Assembly (NCBI RefSeq): GCF_900105655.1
Contig: NZ_LT629787.1
Coordinates: 3,658,001-3,722,000, forward strand
DNA: 64,000 bases
Direction of reading: 5' to 3'
From: Halopseudomonas salegens
GTDB lineage: Bacteria > Pseudomonadota > Gammaproteobacteria > Pseudomonadales > Pseudomonadaceae
The notes beneath the pieces are model-generated. The model did no database searches and was not told the DNA's origin. It saw only the letters and a list, made by a program, of their open reading frames with translations. The position numbers and the translations under genes are program-made. Of this stretch, positions 18,537 through 26,994 are shown one piece after another; the first letter of the stretch is position 1, and every line of letters begins with the position of its first letter.

Positions 18537-19274
18537 ATGCCTGCTGATATTAACAGCCGGCAGTTCGCTCCGGGTTGGCCCCTGTGGTTGTTCACGCTGG
18601 GTTTTCTGCCGGTACTGATCAGTCTGGGTTTTTGGCAGCTGGAACGCGCCGAAGAAAAGCGGGTACTTGATCGCCAGTTGAGCGCCGCCCAGGCGCAACC
18701 GGCAGTACCCTTGTCGAGCTTGGGACCGTCGGCAGAAACTGACTGGCGCGCGGTCACCTTGCAGGGGTATTTCGATCCGCAATTGATCTGGCTGCTGGAT
18801 AACCGTATCCGGGGTGGCGTAGCCGGGGTGGAAGTTTTGCAGATTTTGCACCTGGCCGACAGCGCAGAACCGGTGTTGATCAATCGCGGTTGGCTGGCTT
18901 GGCCGGATCGCAGCGAACTGCCGCAAATTCCTACGCCAGAGCAGCTCCAGTTCCTGCATGCCGAGGTATTGCCGCCAGTCGACAGTGGCTTTACGCTGGG
19001 TGACAACGACGCCGCAGGCTGGCCAAGACTGATCAGTCGTATTGAGCTCGAGCTGATGGCAGAGCAAGCCGGTCTGGCCGATAGGCCGCAGCGGTTGCGT
19101 TTGCGCGAGCCGGGCCCGGCCAGTTTCACGCTGGACTGGCCAGGGCTGCCGACATCCGCCAGCAAGCACACCGGCTATGCGGTGCAATGGTTTGCCATGG
19201 CGTTGGCTTTGATAGCGTTGTTTGTTTGGGCCGGTTTGCGGCCCGCTTCCGGGGGAAATAACAAGAATGAGTAG
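18537..19274 (+). CDS. SURF1 family cytochrome oxidase assembly protein
   Basis: A 245-residue protein with an N-terminal helix (about 14-30, FTLGFLPVLISLGFWQLERA) and a C-terminal helix (about 215-235) flanking a periplasmic domain, as usual for SURF1/Shy1. It helps insert heme a into subunit I. The LGFWQLERAEEKR block and YAVQWFAMALALI near the end are family marks. I chose ATG 18537; in-frame GTGs at 18492 and 18525 are alternatives, since no start has a strong ribosome site. It overlaps the next gene by eight bases. Confidence 0.9.
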   Translation: MPADINSRQFAPGWPLWLFTLGFLPVLISLGFWQLERAEEKRVLDRQLSAAQAQPAVPLSSLGPSAETDWRAVTLQGYFDPQLIWLLDNRIRGGVAGVEVLQILHLADSAEPVLINRGWLAWPDRSELPQIPTPEQLQFLHAEVLPPVDSGFTLGDNDAAGWPRLISRIELELMAEQAGLADRPQRLRLREPGPASFTLDWPGLPTSASKHTGYAVQWFAMALALIALFVWAGLRPASGGNNKNE

Positions 19275-19863
19275 TCAAGAAAGCGGCCTGGCCGACAAAC
19301 CCAAGGGGCAACTCAAGCTGTTGCTGATCATGGCCATCGTTATCGGCCCGATGGTAGCGGCCTGGGTGATGGTAAAAATGGAGGTGGGCATACCCACGAC
19401 CTACGTCAATCATTCCACCATGGTGCCATCCGGTGTGACGGTGCAGGATTGGAGCGCCGACGTTGAGCCGCTGGGCTTCGGCTCGCCCTGGCGCTTGCTG
19501 GTGACGGCCCCGGAACAGTGCGATAACGCTTGCCTGGACCTGATACATCGAGCACGACAAATCCACGTGGCGCTGAACCGCGATGCGGTTCGTGCCCGGC
19601 ATGTGTTGCTGCTTGGTCAGCAGGAGAGTGAGCGCTGGATGGAAGAGCTCCAGACCGAGTTTCCCCAGGTCAGGGTTGCGGCCCTGGACAGCACGGCCTA
19701 TCAACAGAGCCTGCAGCAGCATGCACCCGAGTTGCCGGCAGGTGTCCAGCTCTGGCTGGTTGATCCACTGGGTGCCGTGGTCTTGCAGCAGGGGCCGGAA
19801 GATGACGGCAAACAGTTGCTGGAAGACCTCAAGCACCTGTTGAAATTGTCCAAGGTGGGGTAG
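19267..19863 (+). CDS. Membrane-anchored protein of the oxidase cluster, possible SCO/thioredoxin-like fold
   Basis: A 198-residue protein with a helix near residues 17-37 and a periplasmic remainder. It carries a CxxxC motif (CDNAC) after the strand PWRLLVTAPEQ, as in SCO copper chaperones, and a later WLVDPLGAVVL strand resembling the SCO VDPQG segment. The SCO histidine is not evident. The order SURF1, this gene, ctaA matches Pseudomonas clusters, where it is called hypothetical. A role in copper or thiol handling for the oxidase is inferred. It overlaps SURF1 by eight bases. Confidence 0.8.
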   Translation: MSSQESGLADKPKGQLKLLLIMAIVIGPMVAAWVMVKMEVGIPTTYVNHSTMVPSGVTVQDWSADVEPLGFGSPWRLLVTAPEQCDNACLDLIHRARQIHVALNRDAVRARHVLLLGQQESERWMEELQTEFPQVRVAALDSTAYQQSLQQHAPELPAGVQLWLVDPLGAVVLQQGPEDDGKQLLEDLKHLLKLSKVG

Positions 19864-19868
19864 TGAGC

Positions 19869-20906
19869 ATGCGCAAACCTGGATTCTGGCTGGCTCTTTG
19901 CGCCCTTGGCCTGGGCTTTGTGGTGGTGATTCTCGGTGCCTATACGCGGCTGGTACACGCTGGCCTGGGTTGTCCGGACTGGCCTGGTTGTTATGGCTTT
20001 CTGTCCGTGCCACGCAGTGAAACCGGCCTTGAGATGGCGCAGCTGCGTTTTCCCGATGAGCCGCTGGAAATGTTCAAGGCCTGGGTTGAAATGATTCACC
20101 GCTATGTCGCCGGTGTGCTGGGTCTGATGATTCTGGGTCTGGCTGTATACAGCCTGCGCCAGCGCAAGCAGCCGGGCTATCCGGTATTGCTTTGCTTCGG
20201 GTTGTTGTTGATGGTAACCGCTCAGGCCATTTTCGGCATGTGGACAGTCACGCTCAAGCTCTGGCCACAAGTGGTCACCGGGCATTTGCTCGGTGGCTTT
20301 GCCACCTTGAGCCTGCTGACTCTGTTATGCCTGCGTCTGTCCGGGAAATTTCCGGCACTGAGTGGTCAGCGCGTAGCACGCTTGCGCAAACTGGCCTGGG
20401 TGGTGCTGGCCATCGTGATAACGCAGATCACCCTGGGTGGCTGGACCAGTACCAATTACGCGGCAGTGGCCTGTGTGGATTTTCCGACTTGCCACGGTGA
20501 ATGGTGGCCGGAGACCGACTTTGCCACCGGCTTCAACGTGATGCAGGAAATTGGCCCCAACTACCTGGGCGGGCAAATGGACGGTCCGGCGCGTACCGCG
20601 ATTCACATGACTCATCGGATCGGCGCGCTGGTTACGTTGTTTGCGGTATTGCTGCTGGCCGGGCAATTGCTGAGCCTGGGGCTGGTGCGCCTGGCAGGCC
20701 TGCTGGCGCTGGCGTTGGCGGTGCAAGTCGCTCTGGGCATCACCAACGTGCTGGCGCATCTGCCGCTGGCGGTGGCTGTTGCGCACAATGCTTTCGGGGC
20801 AGTATTGCTGTTGGTCATGGTCACGGTGGTTTACCGTTTGCGCAGCGATCGGCACAGCCGGGTTTTTTCCCGATCTGCGGATGGATTGGGGCTGGCCAGC
20901 CACTGA
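19869..20906 (+). CDS. ctaA: Heme A synthase
   Basis: A 345-residue, eight-helix membrane enzyme that oxidises heme O to heme A for the oxidase. Marks include GAYTRLVHAGLGCPDWPGCYG near the N-terminus, EMIHRYVAG with a heme-binding His, CVDFPTCHG, and HMTHRIGA. The ATG at 19869 has GGTGG ten bases upstream. A GTG at 19863 overlapping the preceding stop is an alternative. It is co-directional and nearly contiguous with cyoE. Confidence 0.95.
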   Translation: MRKPGFWLALCALGLGFVVVILGAYTRLVHAGLGCPDWPGCYGFLSVPRSETGLEMAQLRFPDEPLEMFKAWVEMIHRYVAGVLGLMILGLAVYSLRQRKQPGYPVLLCFGLLLMVTAQAIFGMWTVTLKLWPQVVTGHLLGGFATLSLLTLLCLRLSGKFPALSGQRVARLRKLAWVVLAIVITQITLGGWTSTNYAAVACVDFPTCHGEWWPETDFATGFNVMQEIGPNYLGGQMDGPARTAIHMTHRIGALVTLFAVLLLAGQLLSLGLVRLAGLLALALAVQVALGITNVLAHLPLAVAVAHNAFGAVLLLVMVTVVYRLRSDRHSRVFSRSADGLGLASH

Positions 20907-20976
20907 ATCAGACCGCATACTGGGCGGCAAAACATACAAGAATAATCAGGCGCTTCGGGCGTTGGGGGAGGTAGCC

Positions 20977-21885
20977 ATGGCAACGTTGAGCAATACTCGC
21001 GAAGGGACGACAGTCGGCTGGCGCGACTATCTGGAACTGACCAAGCCGCGTGTCGTCGCGCTGATGATCATTACATCGGCTATCGGCATGCTGCTGGCAA
21101 CCGAAGGCGCTGTGCCGTGGCATGTGCTTATCCTCGGCAATCTGGGTATTGCCCTGTGTGCCGGCAGCGCTGCCGCGATCAATCATCTGGTTGACCGACG
21201 CATCGATATTCATATGGCGCGTACCCAGCGTCGTCCGATGGCCCAGGGCCGCGTCAACCCGCTGAATGCCTTGCTGTTTGCCCTGGTACTGGGTGCCACC
21301 GGCATGCTGATCCTGCTCAACTGGATCAACGCGTTGACGGCTTGGCTGACACTGGGATCGCTACTCGGTTATGCCGTGGTTTACACCTCATTTCTCAAGC
21401 GTGCAACACCCCAGAATATCGTCATCGGTGGTCTGGCAGGTGCGGCACCACCGCTGCTTGGCTGGACAGCAGTCACCGGGCAGGTCAATGCTGAAGGGCT
21501 GTTGCTGGTGCTGATTATCTTCGCCTGGACTCCGCCGCATTTCTGGGCTCTGGCAATCCATCGCAAGGAAGAGTACGCCAAGGTGGATATCCCCATGCTG
21601 CCGGTCACCCACGGCGTGGCTTACACCAAGCTGCATATCCTGCTGTATACCTTTATTCTGCTGGCGGTCAGCGTGTTGCCTTTTGTTATCCAGATGAGCG
21701 GCCCGATCTATCTGGCTGCTGCGCTGGTGCTGGGTGCGCGGTTTATTGACTGGGCCTGGGCGCTGTATCGCGACAGCCGAGAGCAGGCCGCGATCAAGAC
21801 GTTCAAATTCTCTCTCTGGTATCTGTTGTGGCTGTTTGTTGCCCTGCTGGTCGATCATTACGTGGGAGTGGCCGGATGGCTCTGA
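20977..21885 (+). CDS. cyoE: Protoheme IX farnesyltransferase (heme O synthase)
   Basis: A 302-residue UbiA-family membrane enzyme adding a farnesyl chain to heme B, giving the substrate of CtaA. The family motif NHLVDRRIDIHMARTQRRP carries the Asp pair that binds prenyl diphosphate via Mg. The second motif is HFWALAIHRKEEYAKVDIPM. The ATG at 20977 has GGGGGAGG upstream. Its last ten bases overlap the SCO gene. Confidence 0.96.
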   Translation: MATLSNTREGTTVGWRDYLELTKPRVVALMIITSAIGMLLATEGAVPWHVLILGNLGIALCAGSAAAINHLVDRRIDIHMARTQRRPMAQGRVNPLNALLFALVLGATGMLILLNWINALTAWLTLGSLLGYAVVYTSFLKRATPQNIVIGGLAGAAPPLLGWTAVTGQVNAEGLLLVLIIFAWTPPHFWALAIHRKEEYAKVDIPMLPVTHGVAYTKLHILLYTFILLAVSVLPFVIQMSGPIYLAAALVLGARFIDWAWALYRDSREQAAIKTFKFSLWYLLWLFVALLVDHYVGVAGWL

Positions 21886-22508
21886 CCGGGATTCAGAAAA
21901 CCGTAATCGTGATGGTTGCTGCGGTAGCGGTAGTGATTGGTTTGACGGTGAACAAGGTGACTCGTCCGGTGCCGCTGGACCGTGATCAACTGTCCCGCGC
22001 GGGGATTTTCCTGTTCGAGCAGCCGCGCTCGATCCCCGAGGTCAGCTTGCGTTCGGCGGCTGCTACGGCCTGGGGACGCGATGACCTGGTTGGTCAATGG
22101 GACCTGCTGTTCTTCGGTTACACTTTCTGCCCGGATATTTGCCCGACGACCATGGCTGAATTGCGTCAACTGGTCAGCGCCTTGCCGGAAGAGCGCCGCG
22201 AGCAGTTGCAGGTGACCATGGTCAGTGTCGACCCCAATCGCGATACGCCGGAACAGATGAGTAGCTACCTGAGTTTCTTCGATGCCGGTTTCAAGGGTGC
22301 GACCGGTGATCCGGAAGAGTTGGCGCGTTTGGCCCAGGCCTTGTCGGTGGCCTATATCGAGCCGGATACCAGTGAAGAAAACTATCTGGTCGATCACAGC
22401 GGCCAGGTGATCCTGGTCGATCCGCAAGGCCAGTATGCCGGTTTTATTCGTCCGCCATTGAAGCCGCAGGAACTGGCGCACTGGCTGCCGCGCGTAATGC
22501 AGGAATAA
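21876..22508 (+). CDS. SCO1/SenC family copper chaperone
   Basis: A 210-residue periplasmic protein anchored by one N-terminal helix (about 8-25), with a thioredoxin-like SCO domain. The copper ligands are visible as FCPDICPTT (CxxxC) and the His in YLVDHSGQVILVDPQG. It matures the CuA site of CoxB. It overlaps cyoE by ten bases and ends seven bases before the convergent znuB. Confidence 0.95.
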   Translation: MALTGIQKTVIVMVAAVAVVIGLTVNKVTRPVPLDRDQLSRAGIFLFEQPRSIPEVSLRSAAATAWGRDDLVGQWDLLFFGYTFCPDICPTTMAELRQLVSALPEERREQLQVTMVSVDPNRDTPEQMSSYLSFFDAGFKGATGDPEELARLAQALSVAYIEPDTSEENYLVDHSGQVILVDPQGQYAGFIRPPLKPQELAHWLPRVMQE

Positions 22509-22515
22509 CCTTCGC

Positions 22516-23301
22516 TCAACTGCGCCGGGGAATGCTCAGCGCGAAGATGAACAGACCGGCGGCGGTCACCACAATCGAGGGGCCGGCCGGTGTGTCGAGA
22601 TACCAGGACATCGCAAGCCCTCCCAATACCGCCAGACAGCCCAGCAGGCTGGCTCCGAAGGCCATCTGCTCCGGGGTGCGGGCGTGGCGCTGAGCCGCCG
22701 CCGGCGGAATGATCAACAGTGATGTGATCAGCAGCACACCGACGATCTTCATCGCGACGGCGATCACGATGGCAATCAGCAGCATCAATGCCAGGCGAAT
22801 GGCAGTGACCGGCAAGCCTTCTACCCGCGCCAGTTCCTCATGCACGGTAATCGACAACAGGCTGCGCCAGAGCAGGCCCATCAGCAGCATGACCAGCAGA
22901 ATTCCGCCGAGCATCCACTGCAAGTCTTCGATGCTGATAGCCAGCAGATCGCCAAACAGATAGGCCATCAGGTCGATGCGTACATTGTCGGTCAACGCCA
23001 GCACGACCAGGCCCAGTGACAGTGTGGAGTGCGCCAGAATACCGAGCAGGGTGTCACTGGCCAGCCAGTTCTTCTGTTGCAGTGCGACCAGCAAAACTGC
23101 CAGCAGGATGCAACCGACGGTAACCGCCAGGGTCAGATTGATGTCCAGCAGCATGCCGAAGGCAATACCCAGCAAGGCCGAATGCGCCAGCGTGTCGCCA
23201 AAGTAGGCCATGCGCCGCCAGACCACAAAGGAACCCAGCGGGCCGGCGACCAGCGCCAGCGCAATGCCGGCAATCAGAGCATAAAGCAGAAAATCAGGCA
23301 T
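22516..23301 (-). CDS. znuB: Zinc ABC transporter permease ZnuB
   Basis: A 261-residue ABC-3 family inner membrane permease with about eight helices; [14 protein letters not shown] is the typical early motif. It forms the channel for zinc delivered by ZnuA and driven by ZnuC. It overlaps the end of znuC by eight bases, so the zur-znuC-znuB genes form one operon under the Zur box at 24609. Confidence 0.95.
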   Translation of the reverse strand: MPDFLLYALIAGIALALVAGPLGSFVVWRRMAYFGDTLAHSALLGIAFGMLLDINLTLAVTVGCILLAVLLVALQQKNWLASDTLLGILAHSTLSLGLVVLALTDNVRIDLMAYLFGDLLAISIEDLQWMLGGILLVMLLMGLLWRSLLSITVHEELARVEGLPVTAIRLALMLLIAIVIAVAMKIVGVLLITSLLIIPPAAAQRHARTPEQMAFGASLLGCLAVLGGLAMSWYLDTPAGPSIVVTAAGLFIFALSIPRRS

Positions 23302-24064
23302 GTTTGCAGTCGGGTCCGTGGCTGTGGCTGCCGGGAATCACTTCACCATGCAGGTCATGGTCGTGGTCATGATGGTGGTTGTAGACCGCCAGAGCACTGG
23401 CCTGCTCGCCAAACATGGCGACAAAAGCCGGGTCCGTGCTGACCTGTTCCGGATGTCCGGAACAGCAGACATGGCGGTTCAGGCAGACTACGGTGTTGGT
23501 GGTGGCCATAACCAGGTGCAGGTCATGCGAGACCATGAGCACGCCGCAATTGTAGCGGTCACGCAGGCGGGTGATCAGCTGATAGAGTTCGATCTGACCG
23601 TTGACGTCAACCCCCTGGACCGGCTCATCCAGTACCAGCAGGTCTGGCTTGCGCAGCAGTGCGCGGGCCAACAGGATGCGTTGCAATTCGCCGCCGGAGA
23701 CCTGTTGCAGCGGGCGCTTGAGCAAATGGCTGGCGCCGACTTCACTCAGTGCGGCTTCCGCAGCCGGGCGCCGGGTGCCGGGTGACAGCAGCAGAAAACG
23801 TTCCACCGTCAACGGCAGGGTGGCATCGACCTGCAACTTTTGTGGCATATACCCAATGCGCAGACCCGAGTGGCGCTGAACCTGGCCGGAATCGGCGGCC
23901 AGCAGGCCGAGAACGATGCGTACCAGGCTGGTCTTGCCGGCGCCATTGGGCCCAATCAGGGTAACGACTTCACCGCGGCGAACCGACAGGCTGACCTGTT
24001 CGAGAATGTTGTTGCCGTTGAGTTGCAGGTTGACGTCTTCAAGACCAAGCAGCTGTTCACTCAT
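23294..24064 (-). CDS. znuC: Zinc ABC transporter ATP-binding protein ZnuC
   Basis: A 256-residue ATPase. The Walker A motif is GPNGAGKTS, the signature is [16 protein letters not shown], and Walker B is [12 protein letters not shown]. The C-terminus is His-rich ([10 protein letters not shown] and GSHSHGPDC), as often seen in zinc transporter ATPases. The ATG at 24064 overlaps the zur stop (TGATG) and has CGGAG upstream, so it is translationally coupled to zur; longer in-frame starts exist but overlap zur further. Confidence 0.95.
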   Translation of the reverse strand: MSEQLLGLEDVNLQLNGNNILEQVSLSVRRGEVVTLIGPNGAGKTSLVRIVLGLLAADSGQVQRHSGLRIGYMPQKLQVDATLPLTVERFLLLSPGTRRPAAEAALSEVGASHLLKRPLQQVSGGELQRILLARALLRKPDLLVLDEPVQGVDVNGQIELYQLITRLRDRYNCGVLMVSHDLHLVMATTNTVVCLNRHVCCSGHPEQVSTDPAFVAMFGEQASALAVYNHHHDHDHDLHGEVIPGSHSHGPDCKHA

Positions 24065-24552
24065 CAATGGCTCCGGCATTGACGGCACAGGCCGAGCACT
24101 TCCACCGTCTCCGATTCCACGGCAAAGCCATGTGCCTGGGCACTATGTTCGATTGCCTGGTGGATGTCGCTGTGGTCAAGCTCAATGGCAACGCGGCATT
24201 CACGGCAAATCAGGAACTGGCCCTGATGGCTGTGTTCAGGGCTGGTGCAACCGATAAAGGCATTCAATGAGGCAATGCGATGGATCAGGCCATTGTCGAG
24301 CAGGAAGTCCAGAGCGCGATACACGGTGGGCGGTGCTGCGCGGCGACCGTCATCGCGGGACAGGGTCTCCAGAATGTCATAGGCGCCAAGTGGTTTGTGA
24401 CTCTGCCAGACCAGTTCCAGCACCCGTCGGCGCAGGGTGGTGAAGCGAACGCCATCACGGGCGCAGACATGCTCGGCGGCAGCCAGCGCGTGATCAACGC
24501 ATTGCTGATGGTCGTGCTGGTGCTCGTCACCGTGGTGGTGCTGGGTGGTCAT
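24064..24552 (-). CDS. zur: Zinc uptake regulator Zur (Fur family)
   Basis: A 162-residue Fur-family repressor that binds DNA when loaded with zinc. A His-rich N-terminal stretch precedes a winged helix (about 30-90, with [17 protein letters not shown]). The dimer domain has structural-zinc cysteines in CRECR and CRQC. The ATG at 24552 has AGGAG seven bases upstream. It heads the zur-znuC-znuB operon and is probably autoregulated through the adjacent Zur box. Confidence 0.94.
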   Translation of the reverse strand: MTTQHHHGDEHQHDHQQCVDHALAAAEHVCARDGVRFTTLRRRVLELVWQSHKPLGAYDILETLSRDDGRRAAPPTVYRALDFLLDNGLIHRIASLNAFIGCTSPEHSHQGQFLICRECRVAIELDHSDIHQAIEHSAQAHGFAVESETVEVLGLCRQCRSH

Positions 24553-24608
24553 GCAATACTCCTGGCGAGCGCCAAATGGCGCGACGCTGTATCTGACAGG
24601 CAATCAGC

Positions 24609-24623
24609 TGTTATTATATAACA
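24609..24623. promoter_or_regulatory. Zur operator between zur and znuA
   Basis: TGTTAT-TAT-ATAACA is a perfect 6+6 palindrome fitting the core of the Zur consensus. It sits 25 bases before znuA and 57 before zur, so it can repress both divergent units. It overlaps the AT-rich TATATAA that probably serves as a -10. Confidence 0.88.
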
Positions 24624-24647
24624 AACCCGTTCCTTGAGGTATGCCCC

Positions 24648-25664
24648 ATGCTGCGTCTGTTGCCGGCCATCCTGCTGTTGCTGGCCTTGCCATCCTTTGC
24701 TCAGGCTGATCAGCCCCGAGTCGTCACCACCATCAAGCCGCTTCAGCAGATTGCCACGGCAGTTCTGGCCGATGTTGCCCAGGTGGATGTGTTGTTGCCA
24801 CCAGGTGCCTCCCCGCACGCTTACGCCATGCGCCCGTCCGATCGCCGCATGCTGATTGCGGCCGACCGTATTTACTGGGTGGGCCCTGATCTGGAATTGT
24901 TCCTGCAAAGCCTGATGGCGGAGGAAGGTAGCGCCAAAGCCCTGCTGAGCATTGATGGTCTGCAGACGCGCAGTTTCCCACAGCAACGCCATTCAGAGCA
25001 GAGCCATGCCAGCGAAGAGGGCCATGCTGGCCATGACCATGATGATCATCACGATCATGCGGAGCATTCAGGCCACAATGACCACGCCGACCACGCCGAC
25101 CACGCCGACCACGCCGACCACGCCGACCATGACCATGGCCCGGGCTCTGTGGATGCGCACATCTGGTTGTCACCGGACAATGCGCGGGTGATTGCGCGTT
25201 TCATGGCGGCAGACCTGAGCGCGCTGTTTCCTGAGTATGCCGAACAAATTCAGGCCAATCAGGCTGCTTTTGATGCGCGCATCGCGGCACTCGACGCGGA
25301 ACTGACAGAGCGGTTTGCGCCACTGCAAAACAAAGGCTATTTCGTATTTCATGATGCCTACGGGTATTTCGAGGACCACTACGGTCTGCAGGCTCGTGGC
25401 GTATTCAGCGTATCCCACGAGGTTCAGCCTGGTGCGCGACAGATCAACCTGTTGCGTGAGCAATTGCGCAGCAGCGGGCGCGTTTGCGTATTTACCGAAC
25501 CGCAATTTACCCCGCGACTGGTGCAGAGCCTGACCCGTGATTTGCCGGTTGAGCAAGGTGAACTGGACCCCCTGGGTGTTGATCTTGCTGTTGATGCTGA
25601 GGGTTATGCGGCTTTGCTTCAGCAGCTGGCGGACAATCTGGCGGGCTGTCTGGAGCAGTTGTAA
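24648..25664 (+). CDS. znuA: Zinc ABC transporter substrate-binding protein ZnuA
   Basis: A 338-residue periplasmic zinc receptor. The signal peptide spans about residues 1-20 (cut after FAQA). The cluster A-1 fold carries zinc-binding His residues in PPGASPHAYAMRPSD, VDAHIWLSP and FHDAYGYFEDHYG. Between domains lies a His/Asp-rich loop (about residues 117-164), partly built from a 9-bp tandem repeat encoding Asp-His-Ala. It is divergent from zur and convergent with thrB, with six bases between. Confidence 0.96.
   Translation: MLRLLPAILLLLALPSFAQADQPRVVTTIKPLQQIATAVLADVAQVDVLLPPGASPHAYAMRPSDRRMLIAADRIYWVGPDLELFLQSLMAEEGSAKALLSIDGLQTRSFPQQRHSEQSHASEEGHAGHDHDDHHDHAEHSGHNDHADHADHADHADHADHDHGPGSVDAHIWLSPDNARVIARFMAADLSALFPEYAEQIQANQAAFDARIAALDAELTERFAPLQNKGYFVFHDAYGYFEDHYGLQARGVFSVSHEVQPGARQINLLREQLRSSGRVCVFTEPQFTPRLVQSLTRDLPVEQGELDPLGVDLAVDAEGYAALLQQLADNLAGCLEQL
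25080..25124 (+). repeat. 9-bp tandem repeat in znuA
   Basis: Five exact copies of GACCACGCC in a row, in frame and encoding Asp-His-Ala each time, followed by two GACCAT units. Copy-number change would lengthen or shorten the metal-binding loop by three residues without a frameshift. Confidence 0.95.
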
Positions 25665-25670
25665 CCGGTT

Positions 25671-26627
25671 TCAGAGTGCCAGCGGCAGGCCGATGCTGAC
25701 CTGCCGGTGCTGGGCAAAAATGCGCTGGAAATGCGCCGGGTCTTTGACCAGAACACCGGGTTGGTCCTGATGCTGTGTGGCTGCATGCTGGCGTGAAAGC
25801 CAGAAGCGCAGTGCCGCAATACGCAGCATCTCCGGCCAGGCATCCAGTTCCGCAGGATTGAATGGGCGCAAGGCGGCATAGCCGGCCAGCAGTGCCCGGG
25901 TTCGTGCCGGATCCAGCTGGCACTGGCTGTTCACGCACCAGTCATTGCAGGCGATTGCCACGTCATACAGGGTAATGCCGCTGTGGGCATTGTAGAAATC
26001 GATGATTCCACTCAGGTGGTGACCATCAAACATCACGTTGTCGCGGAACAGGTCGGCATGCACAATCGCACGAGGTAAAGCCGGCGGTTGTTGCCGCCAC
26101 TGGTTGATGCAGCTTACTGTCCGTTCCAGCTGCGAGCGCAATTCACCCGTTTCCAGTTCGGCAGCCAGTAAGGCACCTTGCTCTGACAGCCAGTCCAGGC
26201 CACGGTCACTGCGCCGCTCCAGTCGGCTCTGACTGCTGGCCTGGTGCAGCTGTGCCAGAGCAGTACCGACTGCCTGGCAGTCACTCGGGTTGGGTGCATT
26301 CAGGTGCTTGCCGGGCAGGCGCGGTTGCAGCAGTGCTGGTCGACCATTCAGCTGTTGCAGGCATTGTCCGTTGCGATTTTCAATGGCGTAGGGCACAGGC
26401 AAGCAGGACTCATGCAGCTCTGCCAGCAGCTGGATAAAAAAATCCAGCGCCTGCACCGGGCCACGCTCAATCAGGGTCAGCACATATTCACCGCGACTGG
26501 TGGCAACGAAAAAATTGCTGTTTTCGCTGCCCCCTTCGATGCCTTGGTAATCCAGTAACCGGCCGAGGTCAAAGGCAGTGAGAAAATCTTCCAGCTCGCT
26601 GCGATTGACCGGGGTAAATACCGACAT
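25671..26627 (-). CDS. thrB: Homoserine kinase, ThrB type II (aminoglycoside phosphotransferase fold)
   Basis: A 318-residue kinase that phosphorylates homoserine in threonine synthesis; this is the Pseudomonas form with a choline kinase-like fold rather than GHMP. The catalytic loop IVHADLFRDNVMFDG and the metal-binding IIDFYNA are visible. The ATG at 26627 begins MSVFTPVNRSELEDFL, the conserved family start; the longer open frame to 26744 runs into the neighbour. It lies seven bases after the DUF2782 gene, in the order also seen near polA in Pseudomonas. Confidence 0.94.
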   Translation of the reverse strand: MSVFTPVNRSELEDFLTAFDLGRLLDYQGIEGGSENSNFFVATSRGEYVLTLIERGPVQALDFFIQLLAELHESCLPVPYAIENRNGQCLQQLNGRPALLQPRLPGKHLNAPNPSDCQAVGTALAQLHQASSQSRLERRSDRGLDWLSEQGALLAAELETGELRSQLERTVSCINQWRQQPPALPRAIVHADLFRDNVMFDGHHLSGIIDFYNAHSGITLYDVAIACNDWCVNSQCQLDPARTRALLAGYAALRPFNPAELDAWPEMLRIAALRFWLSRQHAATQHQDQPGVLVKDPAHFQRIFAQHRQVSIGLPLAL

Positions 26628-26634
26628 CAGCGAT

Positions 26635-26922
26635 CTACCACTCGAAGACTTTCCAGCTGGGAATGCGTAGCCCCTGCTGCACCTGATCAGCACGGGCAAA
26701 GTTGCCTTCCTCGTCGACCGCGACAAGGAAATAAGGGGCGCCACTGGGCGGTGTGATCTTGATCGCGTAGAGGAAACCGTTCATCCGGTATTCCTCGATA
26801 ATGCGGTCGCCATCTTCGCGGATGGTCACTTCCGGTTCAGCGGTCAGGTTGTCCTGCGCGCTCAGTGGTAGACACAGGGCAAGCAGCAGCGTGCCCAGAG
26901 CAAGGCGAAGTTGTGTGGTCAT
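26635..26922 (-). CDS. DUF2782 secreted small protein
   Basis: A 95-residue protein with a signal peptide (about 1-22, ending LSAQD) and a short conserved domain with EYRMNGFLYAIKITPP and ending WKVFEW. This matches DUF2782, whose role is unknown. It is first in a two-gene unit with thrB and divergent from polA, as in P. aeruginosa. Confidence 0.85.
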   Translation of the reverse strand: MTTQLRLALGTLLLALCLPLSAQDNLTAEPEVTIREDGDRIIEEYRMNGFLYAIKITPPSGAPYFLVAVDEEGNFARADQVQQGLRIPSWKVFEW

Positions 26923-26994
26923 GATACTCTTGTCCTTTGTATGAATGATGCTTCTATCTTAGACCCTTTTTCACTTGCATAGTTGATCCAGCGC

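Noticed and set aside
25080..25136. Short direct repeats suggesting a CRISPR-like array
   Set aside because: The 9-bp units are contiguous, without spacers, and in frame within znuA.
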